Positions 10,566 through 23,048 of a stretch of DNA of 64,000 bases are shown one piece after another. Both the position numbers and the translations under genes were made by a program. Under the pieces are notes generated by a model. That model saw nothing but the letters and a program-made list of their open reading frames with translations. It was not told the origin of the DNA and did no database searches. Source of the stretch: Hygrocybe punicea (lineage: Eukaryota; Basidiomycota; Agaricomycetes; Agaricales; Hygrophoraceae); contig OY744472.1 of NCBI GenBank assembly GCA_963556145.1, positions 5,022,001 through 5,086,000 on the forward strand. Reading direction: 5' to 3'. Numbering within the stretch: the stretch's first letter is position 1; every line of letters starts with the position of its first letter.

Positions 10566-12124
10566 GGTATGTAATTTTTTAGGTCCCCCCTGTTTCCCTC
10601 CCCTTCCCCCTGTTTCCCTCTCCTCTGCCCCTTCTCCCCCTGCCTATCTCCTGCCCCCTGCCACCCCCACCTCCCATCCACCTCCTGCCCTTCTCCCCTT
10701 GCCCAACTCCTCCTCCATTCCCCCTGGTCATTTCTCCCTCTCCTCTTCTCTCCACCACCACCACCACCACCTCCCACCCTCATCCCCTGATAATGTAGAT
10801 ATGTATATAATTAAGTAAAATAATTATGTGATTTGCAATGTCTATTTTAAGTAAGTTGCTAAATGTAAATTATTTAAAATTATGTTATAACATATGATAT
10901 AATGATTTATTGGTATGATTACTTAGCAGATGCTGAGCAGGGTGAGACATCCCAAAAGCTAACAGGGACATCCTAGAAAAGGCTGTGGGATATCTCACAA
11001 GCTGACAGGGATGTCCCAGATAAGCTGTGGGATGTCCCACAAGCTGACAGCAATGTCCAAGAGAAGGCTGTGGGACATCCTACAAGCTCACAGGGATATC
11101 CCAGAAGCTGAGAGGGATGTCAAAACCAAGCCTCTGTGAGATGTCCCCTTACTTTAAGCCCAAGTCCACTTTCCTCAAGAAGCACTCTAACCTTAACATA
11201 GATTGAAAATTAGATCTCTCCTCTGCATCTGCATCCCAGTCAGCCATTGTATGCACAGCCAATACTGTAATAACCACTGATATCCTGATCAAATCCTCTT
11301 CATAATACACTTGTTCAATTTTCAGCTCAGCCTCCTCTGCATATGTAGCCCCACTTCTCTTTGTTTATTATGCATGCTCTGCTCTCACTCCCCTACAAGC
11401 TTCAGATTGCCACATGCACAAGGGATTGGTTTACTAGAAGCACACCCTCCTCTTTCCCATCTCATTACCCAATATCTCCGGCCTCCTACTCTTTCTGTCT
11501 TTATATGTGGAAACAACTGAAGGAGAATCAGCTCTGTGACTCTCAAATGAATAAGCATGTACAATCCTATACTTGCTATAGCACCCATGGTACCTATAGT
11601 GGCCATGACAAGGCCTTGAAATCTACAACTAGATGCTATCATCATTCTGAGTTTTCTATTAAATACCTATGGAAGGGACGTCCCAAATGCCCCCAGACAC
11701 CCCTCTGGTAGGGATGTCCCATGGGGCCACAACACCAAATGTCGTCCCATGGGCCATCCCATATACCAGACCAGGGACAATGGGATGTCCCAATGTATGG
11801 TCCCAGGGATGATTGTTTTGTCCCAGGGCTGCCCAGTACTTGTACCAACATGTAGATGGTTCAGTACTAGGAGTGAGTTGAAACTAGTTGTCCAGGCTTG
11901 GGGGTAGCCTGAAGTGCATATGAATACTGCACTAACCATCATTGGGTGACAAAAAGAACCTCTCAAGAAACTCAAAGCTCATATGATTAGCTTTGAAAAG
12001 ATGCTATCTGCTCACACATATTCTATTTTAGTCAATTGTGGGGGATGATCTATAGCAGGAGTACAATCAGGATGGATAGTATTGGTCTGAACTTGACAGT
12101 CATGTTGGAATGTGCAACCAGTCT
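10566..12124. other. Pyrimidine tract and GGGATGTCCCA-type degenerate repeats
   Basis: 10575-10790 is a strand-biased C/T tract. 10930-11135 holds about six degenerate copies of a unit of about 40 bp built on the palindrome GGGATGTCCCA with AGCTGACAGGG spacers. Related palindromes recur at 11675-11830. I recognise no gene in 11140-11670. Confidence 0.55.
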
Positions 12125-12815
12125 GAGTCATAATGGTTGGCCCAGGATATATCCTGACTCAATAAGCCTAGACCATCTCAGTTGAGCCAGGATATATCCT
12201 GACATCACCAGCCCAGACCATCTCAGTTGGCCCATAATATATCCTGGAAACACCAGCCTGAATCATCCCAGTTAGGCCAGGATATAGCCTGGCAGCACCA
12301 GCCTGGACCATCTCTGGCCCAGGATATATCCTGGGAACATCAGCCTGAACCATCCAAGTTGGGCCAGGATATATCCTGAGAAATTCAGCCTGAACCATGT
12401 CAGTTGGCACAGGATATATCCTGAGAACATCAGGCTGGACCATTCCAGTTGGGCCAGGATATATCCTGAGAAATTCAGCCTGAACCCTCTCAGTTGGGCC
12501 AGGATATATCCTGACAGCACCAGCCTAGACCATCTCAGTTTGCCCAGGATATATCCTGGAAACATCAGCCTGAACCATCCCAGTTGGGCCAAGATATATC
12601 CTGAGAAATTCAGCCTGAACCATGTCAGTTTGGCCAGGATATATCCTGGAAACATCAGCCTGAACCATTCCAGTTGGCCCAGGATATATCCTGAGAACAT
12701 CAGCCTAAACCATTCCAGTTGGGCCATATCTCAGGCTGATTCAGCTCTCCCCAAGTCATTTAGGTGATCTCATTTTCAGGGATACCAAGTGAGTTGGTAA
12801 TATCTTGCTGAATCT
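12125..12815 (-). repeat. 45-bp minisatellite, copy 2 (inverted)
   Basis: About thirteen units of the same 45-bp CAGGATATATCCTG minisatellite as 4190-4800, in the opposite orientation. The shared lead-in lies at its right side (about 12725-12815). The shared flank means a whole unit was duplicated, not just the array. Confidence 0.85.
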
Positions 12816-12820
12816 GGTGA

Positions 12821-13045
12821 TGTGAGACCATGGGAGTGAGTATTGCACCCATGGTCCTGGGGTGCAGTACCATGGGGGTACATTTCCTGGACATATGTGA
12901 GACCATGGCAGTGAATATGTCACCCATGGTCCTGTACTGCTGTACCATGGGGGTACATATCCTGGGTGTATGTGAGACCATGGGAGTGAATATGTCACCC
13001 ATGGCCCTGTACTGCAGTACCATGAGAGTACACTGGAACGTCTTA
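12821..13045 (+). repeat. Tandem repeat, three units of 75 bp
   Basis: Units start at 12821, 12896 and 12971 with TGTGAGACCATGG. Each contains CACCCATGG and the near-palindromic phrase GTACCATGGGGGTAC. Confidence 0.85.
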
Positions 13046-14312
13046 ACTGGCCCTTGGCACCAGTATATCATTTGACCATGGGAGGCCCATGGGCCCAACA
13101 ACTTTCCCCATGGGCCTTGCATTTTCCAACCCCTTCTCCCTACTGACAAGGACCATTGGACTCAGAATTGAAGCCCCAGGAAGACCACGGATTTTTAGTC
13201 TCTTAGTCAGAACACCACTACTGACATGTTCTGACTAAGGAGTCCTAGGATAGTAGTTGACTTAAGTAGGATCTGCACAGCATGAGCAGAAAATATCAAT
13301 AAGGTACCTAAGATTCTGCCCACCTTTTTTCTCTGTCACTACACCTTCATTCCCCAACCCTCAATTGCATCTGTAACTCCTAATGCCTCATGAACCTTCC
13401 CAGAAAGCACTCCAGCAGTGGGGGAAAGCCTGGCAGAAAGAGGCTGTCACAGCTATGCTTCGTGGACATGAGAAAGAAAACTTCAGAGGTGCATAAGTGA
13501 TGGCATGCAGGATTACATTGAACACTTACTGCCCTTCAAGTACTCCCACATCCAGCAAAGATGAAAGCTCTTGGCCAAAAAGGTATATCTTGTTGTTTAT
13601 ATTGATCAATTTCTGACTTTTGCAAGTGTGGATTGGAGCTGCACCTACAGGTCCTGGGAATCAAGAAAGAGACCAGCAACAACCACACACCCTGAGGCAC
13701 AGAAAAACCTCAAAATCAACAACAAGGATAATTCAAAGGGTAGGAAAAATAAGAATCTCAATCATCCAGTACACAGCTTGACAATGGCTTGACAGATTTG
13801 GTGAGAGTGATGAAGATCTAGATTGTAAGTATTCACACTCACTATCAAAAAAGTGAACAGAAAGTGAGGCTGTGGGTTTGCTAGAGCAACTGACTGTCCA
13901 ATGTACTACTTTTGCATCTAGAAATGTCATCATCAGTGACTCTGAGCCGGAGTCCACCTCAGGAAAATGGCGTGTAAAACTCACTGATTATGAAGAGGAT
14001 TCAGCAATTGAGTCAGAAAGTAGCACAGAAGAGGGAGATCTCCCAAAGACTGTAAGGAGTGTTGTTTTCACAGAACAATTGACACATGTTTGGCCATAGG
14101 GTCAGAACACTTCACAAGTCTGCAAGGTGCATGGTGAGTATGATCTATCTCTGGCTGCATGCAAACTGGAAGACATGGGTTGTGACAAACAGGCTTTTGA
14201 ATCCAGCTTCAAATGATGGTGATGAGGATGGACTCAAAGTCCCTTGTCACATCTTAAAGAATATTCATGTCTCAGTTTCTAGAACATGAAGACCAAATGT
14301 CAACTTAACTGG
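13046..14312. other. Possible remnants of an unrecognised coding region
   Basis: Short plus-strand frames (13385-13500, 13872-14099) have codon-like composition but no motif I recognise. A hairpin with arms TTAGTCAGAACA/TGTTCTGACTAA lies at 13202-13238. No gene is called. Confidence 0.3.
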
Positions 14313-14635
14313 TGGAGTGGGTCCGAGGGACCTCACGGAATTGGGGACGGGATCACATGGAAAGGTCTGGATGGATGGGATTGATGGATTGACTAAGACA
14401 GGAATGTGCTACATAAGGGATCCAACCGTGGGACCTGGATCATGTGACAGCCCAGGTGCCACTACTACACCGGTGGAGGAGTACCAAGGTACCTCTCTGG
14501 GGGCTCACACAGGACTTGAGAGGATAAGTCTGGATGGGATAGATGGATGGATCTGACTACTACATCAGGAAGGCTACTAACTAGGTCAACTGTGGGAACC
14601 CAGTCATGTGACTGGCCAGGTCCCACTACTCTACC
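14313..14635. repeat. Two tandem LTRs, family 1, sharing a CCGG junction
   Basis: The first unit (14313-14469, TGGAGTGG...CTACTACA) and the second (14474 to about 14632, TGGAGGAG...CTACTCTA) are both related to the 158-bp LTR. They are separated by CCGG (14470-14473). The left flank is CTGG and the right flank CCAG, so all three junctions are consistent with one original CCGG target with CpG decay. Each retains the CATGTGAC, GACTACTACATC or AAGGCTACTAACTAGGTC blocks. Confidence 0.75.
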
Positions 14636-14689
14636 AGGAAAAAGAGGTTCACAGACAATTAACCATTCTAGAAGGACTAACTACATTAT

Positions 14690-15603
14690 TTGTTGATACC
14701 AAGATGGGTCTCCTCTCAAGCCACCAACAATGGAGTTCTGGAGAAAGTCAAGAGGAAGTTGCAGAAAGAAATTACTCACTCTAGTGTCACTTCATGCCTT
14801 GATTCATCTGTTAGCAAGTTTGAGAACAGACTGGATCAATGGTCACCCCACATGAACCTTGTCTACACCTCCAGAAAGCCACTACAACTTTTTGCCCAGA
14901 ACTCCCCAATTCAGGCCATCATTCAACAGACCATGGAGTTTGTCAATGCAGATGTCATATTTGTTGATGCATTCCCTGTTGACAGGAAGCAGTTTGAGTC
15001 CAGTCATTCTTCTGTCTTGTGTGCTGCTGTAGATCTTAAGGATGATGCTGTCATGCTTCGCATGAGCAAAACACAAATCAGCTGCGAGAGGCAGCCCCCT
15101 CACAAGATATTTGCTGGCATCTAAAACATCATAGGAAATGATGGGCCATTGGGGGGCGTATGCCCATCAACAGAGCATTTGCAGCTGGAGGGACAAGGCA
15201 AGGACAGGGTCCTTATTTTTAGCTAGTCTCTATTGCCTCACATGTAAAGTCTGACATAGGGTACACCCTGGGTGACTATAATTTGGACAAAAAAATTAAA
15301 AAAATGCTTCGCATGAAGTGTGATCTATCTTATCTCAAGGAAATAGCCAAACCAGTAGGTATTCATGTCTTCATGGCAATCTTGCTAACCATTTCACTTC
15401 AGGCAAATGCTTGCATCAGTCAGTTCCATCTTGAACTGGAGGTAGCTGCATTCCTCATAATTGTTGAGCATCACAACTTGAAAGAAGGGCCTGGCCTCAT
15501 CAAACATCTCAAAAAGCTTAAGGGCAAGAGAAATTTCATTTTTCCTGGTGACATCAACAAAGTACCCTTCTCCAAAATGCCTCCAATGTTTGCTAACCAA
15601 TGA
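14690..15603 (+). pseudogene. Unidentified coding remnants
   Basis: Two open frames (14690-15124, 144 codons; 15283-15603, 106 codons) run on the plus strand about 160 bp apart, in different contexts and with no connecting intron I can support. The first contains LEKVKRKLQKEITHSSVTSC and DAVMLRMSKTQ; the second KEIAKPVGIHVFMAILLTIS. Further broken frames continue to about 15790. I do not recognise the family. They could be parts of one decayed gene or of an unknown transposon. Confidence 0.35.
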
Positions 15604-16198
15604 AACTATCTAGGCAATTCCCAAATGCGATGAACTGTACAAAAATATGGTCTTTCCCAAGATTATCATGAAAATTTCTTCAAGAAATCAACAGATCTTG
15701 GGCATCAATTTAAGGATCTATTCTTCTCTTCAACTGAGGGAAATGACGAAGCTGAGATGAGTGTGCTGATGCTGTCATTGATTGTGACTATCGTATGTGG
15801 CCATTAAGCATCATACATCCTGTGCATCTCAGCCTTTTTTGTTCAGGTCCTGCACACAATTTCTGAATTTGAAACTGGGACTCACATGGCCAGGTCACTT
15901 AGCAGTGATGTGAGCACCAAGCTGTATTTGTCACACCTCTCACTCCTGCAATCACTCTTTGAGAAGAAGTTGAAATACTACCACAAGCTCATGGTGGACA
16001 TTCTTTCCAAGTATGTGATGCTTTGATTGTATAGCTTTGCAAATTAACTGTTCCCACCCCAACACTAAAGCCATGAACACTCAGAACATGGAGGAGGACA
16101 GTTGGGACATGATTTTGATGCAATGTCTTACTAATCAGTTGCTCTGTGCTCACAATTGTTACCAAGTTACCTTCAGAGTCACTTCTTATCTTTTCTTT
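15604..16198. other. Broken coding-like sequence, no gene called
   Basis: Coding-like frames with several stops run to about 16020, then nothing recognisable up to the foldback at 16201. Confidence 0.3.
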
Positions 16199-16200
16199 TA

Positions 16201-16659
16201 CAGCCATTTGCAGCAAGCATGACACTAACTCAAATTTTTTGAAGTTTAGAAAAATAAAAGTAATTCAGCCATATCTCATGAAGTACTGCATGGATTGAGA
16301 TGGTTATAGAGGGAAATTTGTACTATTTCTAAAGGGCTATCTACTCCTGTAATTATATTGGGACAATGTTTGGTGTATGGTGAGTTGTGGATGAAATAGA
16401 AGGTAAACCAGTATTTTTTGACATCCAAAATGATATTGTCAAAAAATACTGGTTTACCTTCTATTTCATCCACAACTCACCATACACCAAACATTGTCCC
16501 AATATAATTACAGGAGTAGATAGCCCTTTAGAAATAGTACAAATTTCCCTCTATAACCATCTCAATCCATGCAGTACTTCATGAGATATAGCTGAATTAC
16601 TTTTATGTTTCTAAACTTCAAAAAATTTGAGTTAGTGTCAAGCTTGCTGCAAATGACTG
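16201..16659. mobile_element. Foldback element related to 7894-8704
   Basis: A near-perfect palindrome centred about 16435 with termini CAGCCATTTGCAGC and GCTGCAAATGACTG, flanked by TA on both sides (16199-16200, 16660-16661). The arms share the phrase ATATCTCATGAAGTACTGCA(T)GGATTGAGATGGTTATA with the 7894 element, so they are one family of different length. There is no coding content. Confidence 0.85.
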
Positions 16660-16671
16660 TAACATAGTTAG

Positions 16672-18331
16672 TGTTACGGATCGCTTCTGCAGCGGGCTCC
16701 GGCAACAATCAACTTAACAGGGGGGCGGTTTCCAGAGGGAAGAACAGCAGTTTCATTGATAGATAACACTGCTACAAGGGGGGAGGTTCATGGTCTAAAG
16801 TCATTGCGAGCCGTGGGGGTTACCCAAGACAAGGGGGTCTGCCCCAAGAACCAGACTAAACGTAAAGAAAGGAAAAGAAGAAAAAGTCCGAACCAACAAC
16901 AAGAACAGTATATATAGTGACTGGTCTTGAGGGGAGGTAAACAGAAATACAACCATGAAGCCATAACATGTCCAACTCTACCATGTGTTCACCATGAGGC
17001 GCACATGAGGCGTCCTCATGTCGATGTTCTCGCGATCCAACTGGAGGCCCGGGTGTCATTGAGGGAGAGGTGAGGTCCAGATGACTCGGATGATTTGTCA
17101 TCGGATCATGTGATGTGCAGAATTGCCTATTCGGGGTCTACACTTGCTGTAACAAGCAAGTGTGCAATCTGGCAAGTGCATTGCACGGTCGGGTCGAAGA
17201 TGGGTATCATCCAGTGTGGGATTGGTGATGAGAATGTCTTGAGGTGGTGTGGATGTAGTGGCAAGGTTTGCAAGAAAGAAAACAAAGGAATGTGTGGAAG
17301 GAAAACCAACTAGGACGGTGGGCTAGTTGAGGTCAGACATGTGAACAGCATAAGCTGTACCGGATGACGATGTCTGTTGATGACATATCGAGGAGCGGTG
17401 TCTTGTCCTGTTTGTGGAACAAGAAGGTCCACTTGATGTCGGTATTCGTCCAAGAAAGGGTATCATTGTAAACGAGTGTGGGAGATATCAAGGTTATAGA
17501 TGGAAAAGGTTAAATGAATGTGGGTCCAGGTTTCGAGTCATGGCACGAGTGACAAGCTGTGGGAACAAGTCGTCGGGTACTGCATTGAAGCGGTGTCGTG
17601 CGAACAATATGCGATAGGGGTTGGTTCACTGTTTGGGAAGTCGTATGGTCTGTGGTCGAAGTCCAAAAGAATGTGCTTCGGCAATGGTCGGATTAGAGAG
17701 AACAGTGAAATGTCCCGTGATCGAGGATTGTCCAGGGCATGCGTGCAGGTGAGGAATGTCGTCGGATCGTCAGGGAGGATAATGGTAGGCACAGAATACG
17801 AAAGTGGAAACCATATATCCGGGAATGGCAATTGTCAATTACGTGTCGAGATATTGTTGAGGTGGAAGTCAGAAGTATCAATGGTGGAAGGGTTTCGATG
17901 CCGATGCCAAAGATAGATCATAACAAAGTAGAAACCGATCAGGAAGGTGATGGCAACGCTGCCAATAACAATTACGGTAATGAGCTGTGTCGGGAGTACA
18001 GCCATTGTGAATCGGTTTGTCGTGGGATGAAGTCAACAATATGTCAGGGCGAGGGAAAAGACAATAGCGATGATGTCCGTCGGCAAGGAGACTATTCGGG
18101 TACAACAAGGTCACGTGGGATATGTCCATGGTCGGTCTGGATTGTTCTAGAAGAAGGGACAAAAAGAGAACAAGGATAAGAAAATACAAGGATGTCCGAA
18201 TGAAGAAACAATGACGTTGAAAGGAAGACAAAGGACAAAAAGAAATGAAAAAGGAAGGTGTGCAGTGCAGAATCGTCATGGTGGGTATCGGAATGGGCAT
18301 CGGGGTTGGAAGCGGAGTTGGAAACGTAACA
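16672..18331 (+). mobile_element. Large solo LTR (1.66 kb) with 5-bp target duplication GTTAG
   Basis: It starts TGTTACGGATC and ends AACGTAACA, giving the short inverted ends (TGTTACG/CGTAACA) expected of an LTR, and is flanked by GTTAG at 16667-16671 and 18332-18336. An inverted copy lies at 40159-41805 with its own duplication. No gag or pol motif lies inside, so I read it as a solo LTR of a Gypsy-type element left by LTR recombination (inference). A TATATATAG-like box near 16910 could be its promoter. Minus-strand frames inside (for example 18435-17878) are not conserved as frames between the copies and are not called. Confidence 0.85.
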
Positions 18332-18878
18332 GTTAGAAATATTATGCTGTTTATGAAAATTTGAATTCTATTTACATTCTGAACAAAGTCTATGATAACA
18401 GGAAGTAATGAAGACAAACAGGAAGTAATGGACAAAATTAAGACAAAATTATGCTAAGCTACACCTAATAATGTTAAAGTCACAAAAAAGTAATTGGAAC
18501 CACATGAAAGTAAGGTAATGAGCATTAGGCAAATCAGTGGAATTATAAGTGAAATTAGACAAAATTAGGCAAATTCTTCACAATTATTCTAATTTCAGGA
18601 GAATAGATTTTCTTGAAGCCATCACACCCATTGATTAATACCATGTAGTTCTCATGTTTTATATGTGTAATTGTAACAGTGAAATAAGCTCACTACTGCC
18701 AATGATGAGCACAGCCACTAGCTACCCAATTTAAACATCGGAAGAACAGTGCCCTGGGTCCTACTGTAGTGTTGTGTCATCAGACAAGTAAATGGCATGC
18801 TTATCTCCTTCCTTTTCTAGGGCTGGCCAGTTCCTGTTGTCATACTCTTATTTCCCTCTACCCTCTCTACAGGAGACA
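18332..18878. other. AT-rich sequence, no gene recognised
   Basis: It contains short degenerate repeats (AAATTAGGCAAAT-like at 18530-18580). No coding frame can be supported. Confidence 0.35.
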
Positions 18879-19714
18879 CACTGGAAAATAAACAATTTCA
18901 GCTGTACTGAAAACTGGACCAAAACTAATAGTTTCAATAAACTAGCTAGCCAAGCTCAAATGGGAATGAAAATCATTAGATTAGGAAGTCCTGGAACTAA
19001 TATGTAAACTAATGAGATCAGTATTGTTTTTGGAGGTACTAAAATTAGTGTTGCCTAAACTCAGCTGGTCAGAAAAAGCTGATCCTGGTCCAGATTTTTT
19101 GGTGCACAACCAGCTTTCTCACTGACTGATATTTGGTAGCTATGGTCTATAGCTACCAAATATCAGTCAGTGAGAAAGCTGGTTGTGCACCAAAAAATCT
19201 GGACCAGGATCAGCTTTTTCTGACCAGCTGAGTTTAGGCAACATTAAAGTCTAAAATCAATACCTAAACTAAACAATTCAGGTAACCTGAAATGGTAACT
19301 GAAATATTTGTTTTCGGGACTATTGTCAGGATATCCAAAACTATTGTTGAAACTCAATAGGAAACTTTGGATTTTGGGGTGCCCAATCTCATAAAGATAA
19401 TGCCTTCAGGGCTTCCAAAATCTAAGGTTTCCTATTGAGTTTCAGGACACTGCCGAAAACAATGGTTTGGATATCCTGACAATAGTCCTGAAAATAAATA
19501 TTCCAGTTACCATTTCAGGTTACCTGAATTGTTTAGTTTAGGTATTGATTTTAGCACCTCCAAAAACAATACTGATCTCATTAGTTTATATATTAGTTCC
19601 AGAACTTCCTAATCTAAGAATTTTCATTCCCATTTGAGCTTGGCTAGCTAGTTTATTGAAACTATTAGTTTTGGTCCAGTTTTCAGTACAGCTGAAATTG
19701 TTTATTTTCCAGTG
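18879..19714. mobile_element. Large foldback element
   Basis: Outer arms 18879 to about 19045 plus 19250 to about 19390, and about 19405-19714, are inverted copies (termini CACTGGAAAATAAACAATTT and its complement). The left arm is interrupted by a second palindrome at 19046-19249 that the right arm lacks, showing the order of events. There is no coding content. Confidence 0.8.
19046..19249. mobile_element. Small palindromic hAT-like MITE nested in a foldback arm
   Basis: About 200 bp, nearly all self-complementary, beginning TAGTGTTGCCTAAAC with the mirror GTTTAGGCAACATTA near the right end. The flanks ACTAAAAT and TCTAAAAT match at 7 of 8 positions, as a decayed 8-bp duplication would. The exact right boundary is ambiguous by 3 bp. 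The TAGTGTTGCC terminus is shared with the CAG-rich elements and with 58979-60182. Confidence 0.65.
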
Positions 19715-19764
19715 TGAGAATTATATTTCGGAATCTCCCTAGTGTAATCAGTGATATCGGACAT

Positions 19765-20416
19765 TCAAATATATTGGAATTTCCCGCACTGGGATATACC
19801 CTCACCCTCTCGCAAGTGGCTTGGCTGGAGCCTGGGCTCAATGGCGAAAGCTAGACTGGTGACTTGCAGCTCCAATCCAAGGACCTCCGTGTGAGCGCAG
19901 CCCACGCATTCTGGACCGCATCTAAATGTCAGAGAACTTGGAAACTGACTCCCACAGCTTCCGGTTCGCAGGTTCCCGGGACCCTCAGGCTCATCCCAAA
20001 GTAATTCATAAACTCCCAAATGTCTCCACACTAGTAGGAAAATGGTGACAGCGACACAAATACCTGCCCTTGAACTGTGGCTCAATTTCCGTGTGTGGTA
20101 CAGACCAACATTTGGTATGTTTGAAGCAGTGATATTTCCCGTGCAGCGGTGGTGTGCTTGCTAGAGCCTGTTGCTGATTAGTCCTTACAGTACTGCAACT
20201 TCGGGTCTGATAAGGCCCCAACCCACATGCCCCATGGCATGTGCAGTCATAGCCTTTGAAGGGTGAAGGGTGCAGGCACCTCGCCAGAAGATCTCTGTGA
20301 GCGATCGCTTTCTCCGCCAGCGACTGCCTTGTTGCAACAACAGCTTCTAGCGTGGAATCTCGCTTCCTTCTGATTGCGTCGGACACAACACCCGGTAATA
20401 TCCCGTCCACTGGCAT
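19765..20416 (-). CDS. Possible small cysteine-rich protein gene
   Basis: A minus-strand frame begins with ATG at 20416 and runs to 20006 (136 codons, MPVDGILPGVV..., with GYDCTCHGACGLG and YHCFKHTKCW). A second frame continues at 20085-19765 with GSCGSQFPSSLTFRCGPECVGC. An intron near 20050 could join them, but the only candidate is about 33 bp, which is short. The region is single-copy looking and lies next to the lectin gene, upstream of the hAT insertion. I recognise no domain; it may be chance. Confidence 0.3.
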
Positions 20417-22386
20417 TTCGTCCTCTCCCTGTCCTGATCTGTCATTTTGCTGACGCTGTGGTCTAGTCTCATTGGAGTCTAGCGTTTTCCGTTAGAAGGA
20501 GCTTTATCTATCCACTTGTGATACATACAGTACCTTGTGATGACACACTGATTGATGTCATCTGAATAAGGCTAGGCATGGGTTCGGGTTAACCCACGGT
20601 TTTTGCCTAATGGGTTGCACGGGTAGGGGTGCAGTGCCCATTTTGGTAACCCTTGCCAAACCATTACCAACACCGCAGGTTCACGGGTTCCTCACCATCC
20701 CCAGCGAATTCTTTCCCCCAACAAAAATTCATCATTTCTTTGGGGTCTGTTCAATGCCAAGATCACCACACCATCAGCCACCGCACCATCGGCCATTGCA
20801 ACACCATCGGCCAACGGCTTTACATGTTGACCCCAAGTTTTCTGACCCAAAATCCCCTGAATATCGCATTCTTTCACCAATGGCTCAATATATCCGACAT
20901 TGGTTGGAGGGTATAAAAGAGGTATGGCTTGGTACTCAAATACCACAACCATGGCTAAACCTGCTCATTCTAAATCTTCCAAGTCTTCCAAATCCACTTT
21001 GTCCTCTCATTCTCGCAATACCAGTCCGATCCACTGACCGCCAAAAAGCTGAAAGGTGCGGGTTCTGTTTCTCTGGCCTCAACTGCTCTGGACTCTGACA
21101 ATGAAAGTCTCGCCATTCTCGACCAACCTGTGACGTCTGAAGGCAACGCCATTTCTGTTGGGTCTGATTCTGTCAGCAATACTGAGACTGATCCAAAAAA
21201 GGCGCTTGGTAGGTTTACTTCACTCTCAATACAGCCGATTCGCACTAACAACATGTGCAGAAAAGGCCAAACTCACATGGCGCTTGCCCATCTACTTGTT
21301 CTTCAAATCTGATGTGGTCATTGAATACATCGACGGTCGGCTGGTGCATTTCTTCCCCTGTGCCGCCATGCGCTGCAAGGCCAAATTGGGCGGCGTTCAT
21401 CAATTCCAGGACAAGGGAGATCGCAGTTCCACTGCCAACCTCAAGCATCACACAAAGCGATGCTCCGGCGCTGAGGCTGTCGCCACAGCACTCAATGCCA
21501 AGGATGCCGAGGCCCGTAGTGGCTCAATCTTTCAAGCATTTGCCCGACAAGGGCAAAGGCCGGTCACCCACTCTCATCGTGCCCACACGAACCTCGAAGT
21601 TCAGTAAGTCATTCAATTCCCATACCTTAGCAGGAGAACTTAACCCATTATATTCTACAGCGCGCACCTTGTCCGCTGGGTCACAGAGAGCAATCGTGCT
21701 CAAACTGTCATCAGGGACCGTGAGTTTATAGAGCTCATGGCCGCTGGGCACCTGCACATCACATTGCCGTCTTTGAGAACACTATCTTGTGACATCAAGG
21801 CCACCTTCGCAAAGTGTCAGGAGCATGTTAGTCGCCTTCTCGACGTACGTTCTCTCTTTTTTTTTAAATGACTGGCACTCAATATCTGTATACAGGAATA
21901 TCCAGGACGTCTCCATTTCGCGACTGATGCTTGGACCTCCCCGAACCATCGTGCCATGGTTGGGTGGACTGTTCATCTAGAGCATCAAGGGTCGATGCTC
22001 GCATTCCTTCTTGATATCATGGAAATTCCTGAGTCCCATACCGGCTTTGTGATGGCTCAAGCTTCCCATGACGTGTTTGCTCAGTTTGGTCTTAAGAAGA
22101 AGGTTCGTGCTTTCACTCCTCGCCTACTGTGATGTCTGATGCTCCATCCTCTAGGTGCTTGTTATGAACACCGACAACGCTAGTGCCAATGACAAGCTTA
22201 TCAGGGAGTTGGACAAGCTGGAAATTTCCTTTGATGCGGACAATCATGTCCAATGCTTCAACCACATGCTCCAGCTCTCCGCCAAGACCCTCATCCGGCC
22301 TTTCAACCCCGGTATGGCCAAAGACGAGAGCGCTGATCATCTTGATGATAATACTGAAAAAAGGGTTCTCACGCCTGAAGTTGATG

Positions 22387-22429
<43 letters not shown>

Positions 22430-22890
22430 CGCCAATGCTGATGACAATGAAGAGGCACTCGTTGACGACACTGATGATGGTATTGACAAGATGGAGGCCC
22501 TGTCTGAGTTGGACCAGGAGATCTTGTTGGAGGACACAGCAGTGATCTGAGAGGCTGTCTCCAAGGTTTGTCTCCCGTCACTCAAATGATAAGGCTGATC
22601 TCACTCCCACACAGCTGCGTAAACTCTCCTTTGCTGTTATTCATTCCACCACAGTTGTGCTCCTGGCCTGGCGCCATGTTTGTGACAAGTTTAAACTCAA
22701 GTCCAGGCTCATCCCCCGTGATGTGGTCACCTGCTGGAATTCCACATATGATTTACTGGAATTTGCCATCAAATATCATCAAGCAATTGATGCACTCACG
22801 GCAGACAAACAACTCAAGCTCCACAAGTATGAACTCTTTGACGATGACTGGCGCATCATTGATGAGCTAGTTTCTGTTCTTCATGTACGT

Positions 22891-23048
22891 TGGAGTGGTA
22901 CCGAGGTACCACTCCGGGGGCTCACGCAGGACTCGAGGGAAAGGTCGACTGGATAGGAAGGATGGACTGACTACTACATCTGGAAGGCTACTGACTAGGT
23001 CAAACCGTGGGAACCTGATCACGTGACTGACCAGGCACAACTACTACA
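22891..23048 (-). repeat. 3' LTR of copy A
   Basis: 158 bp, TG...CA ends on the minus strand. The 24-bp end nearest the flank is a perfect palindrome (GGAGTGGTACC/GGTACCACTCC around a central CGAG-type dyad). Confidence 0.85.

Noticed and set aside
10484..10818. Gly/Arg/Glu-rich ORFs on both strands
   Set aside because: Products of a pyrimidine tract; no coding signature.
17878..18435. 185-codon minus-strand frame
   Set aside because: It lies in and beyond a solo LTR, and the inverted copy at 40159-41805 does not keep the same frame.
22891..23048. Reading the 158-bp repeats as stand-alone MITEs with imperfect terminal inverted repeats
   Set aside because: They occur as direct repeats bounding 2.0- and 2.4-kb units with target duplications outside the pair, which fits LTRs better; solo copies are then solo LTRs.
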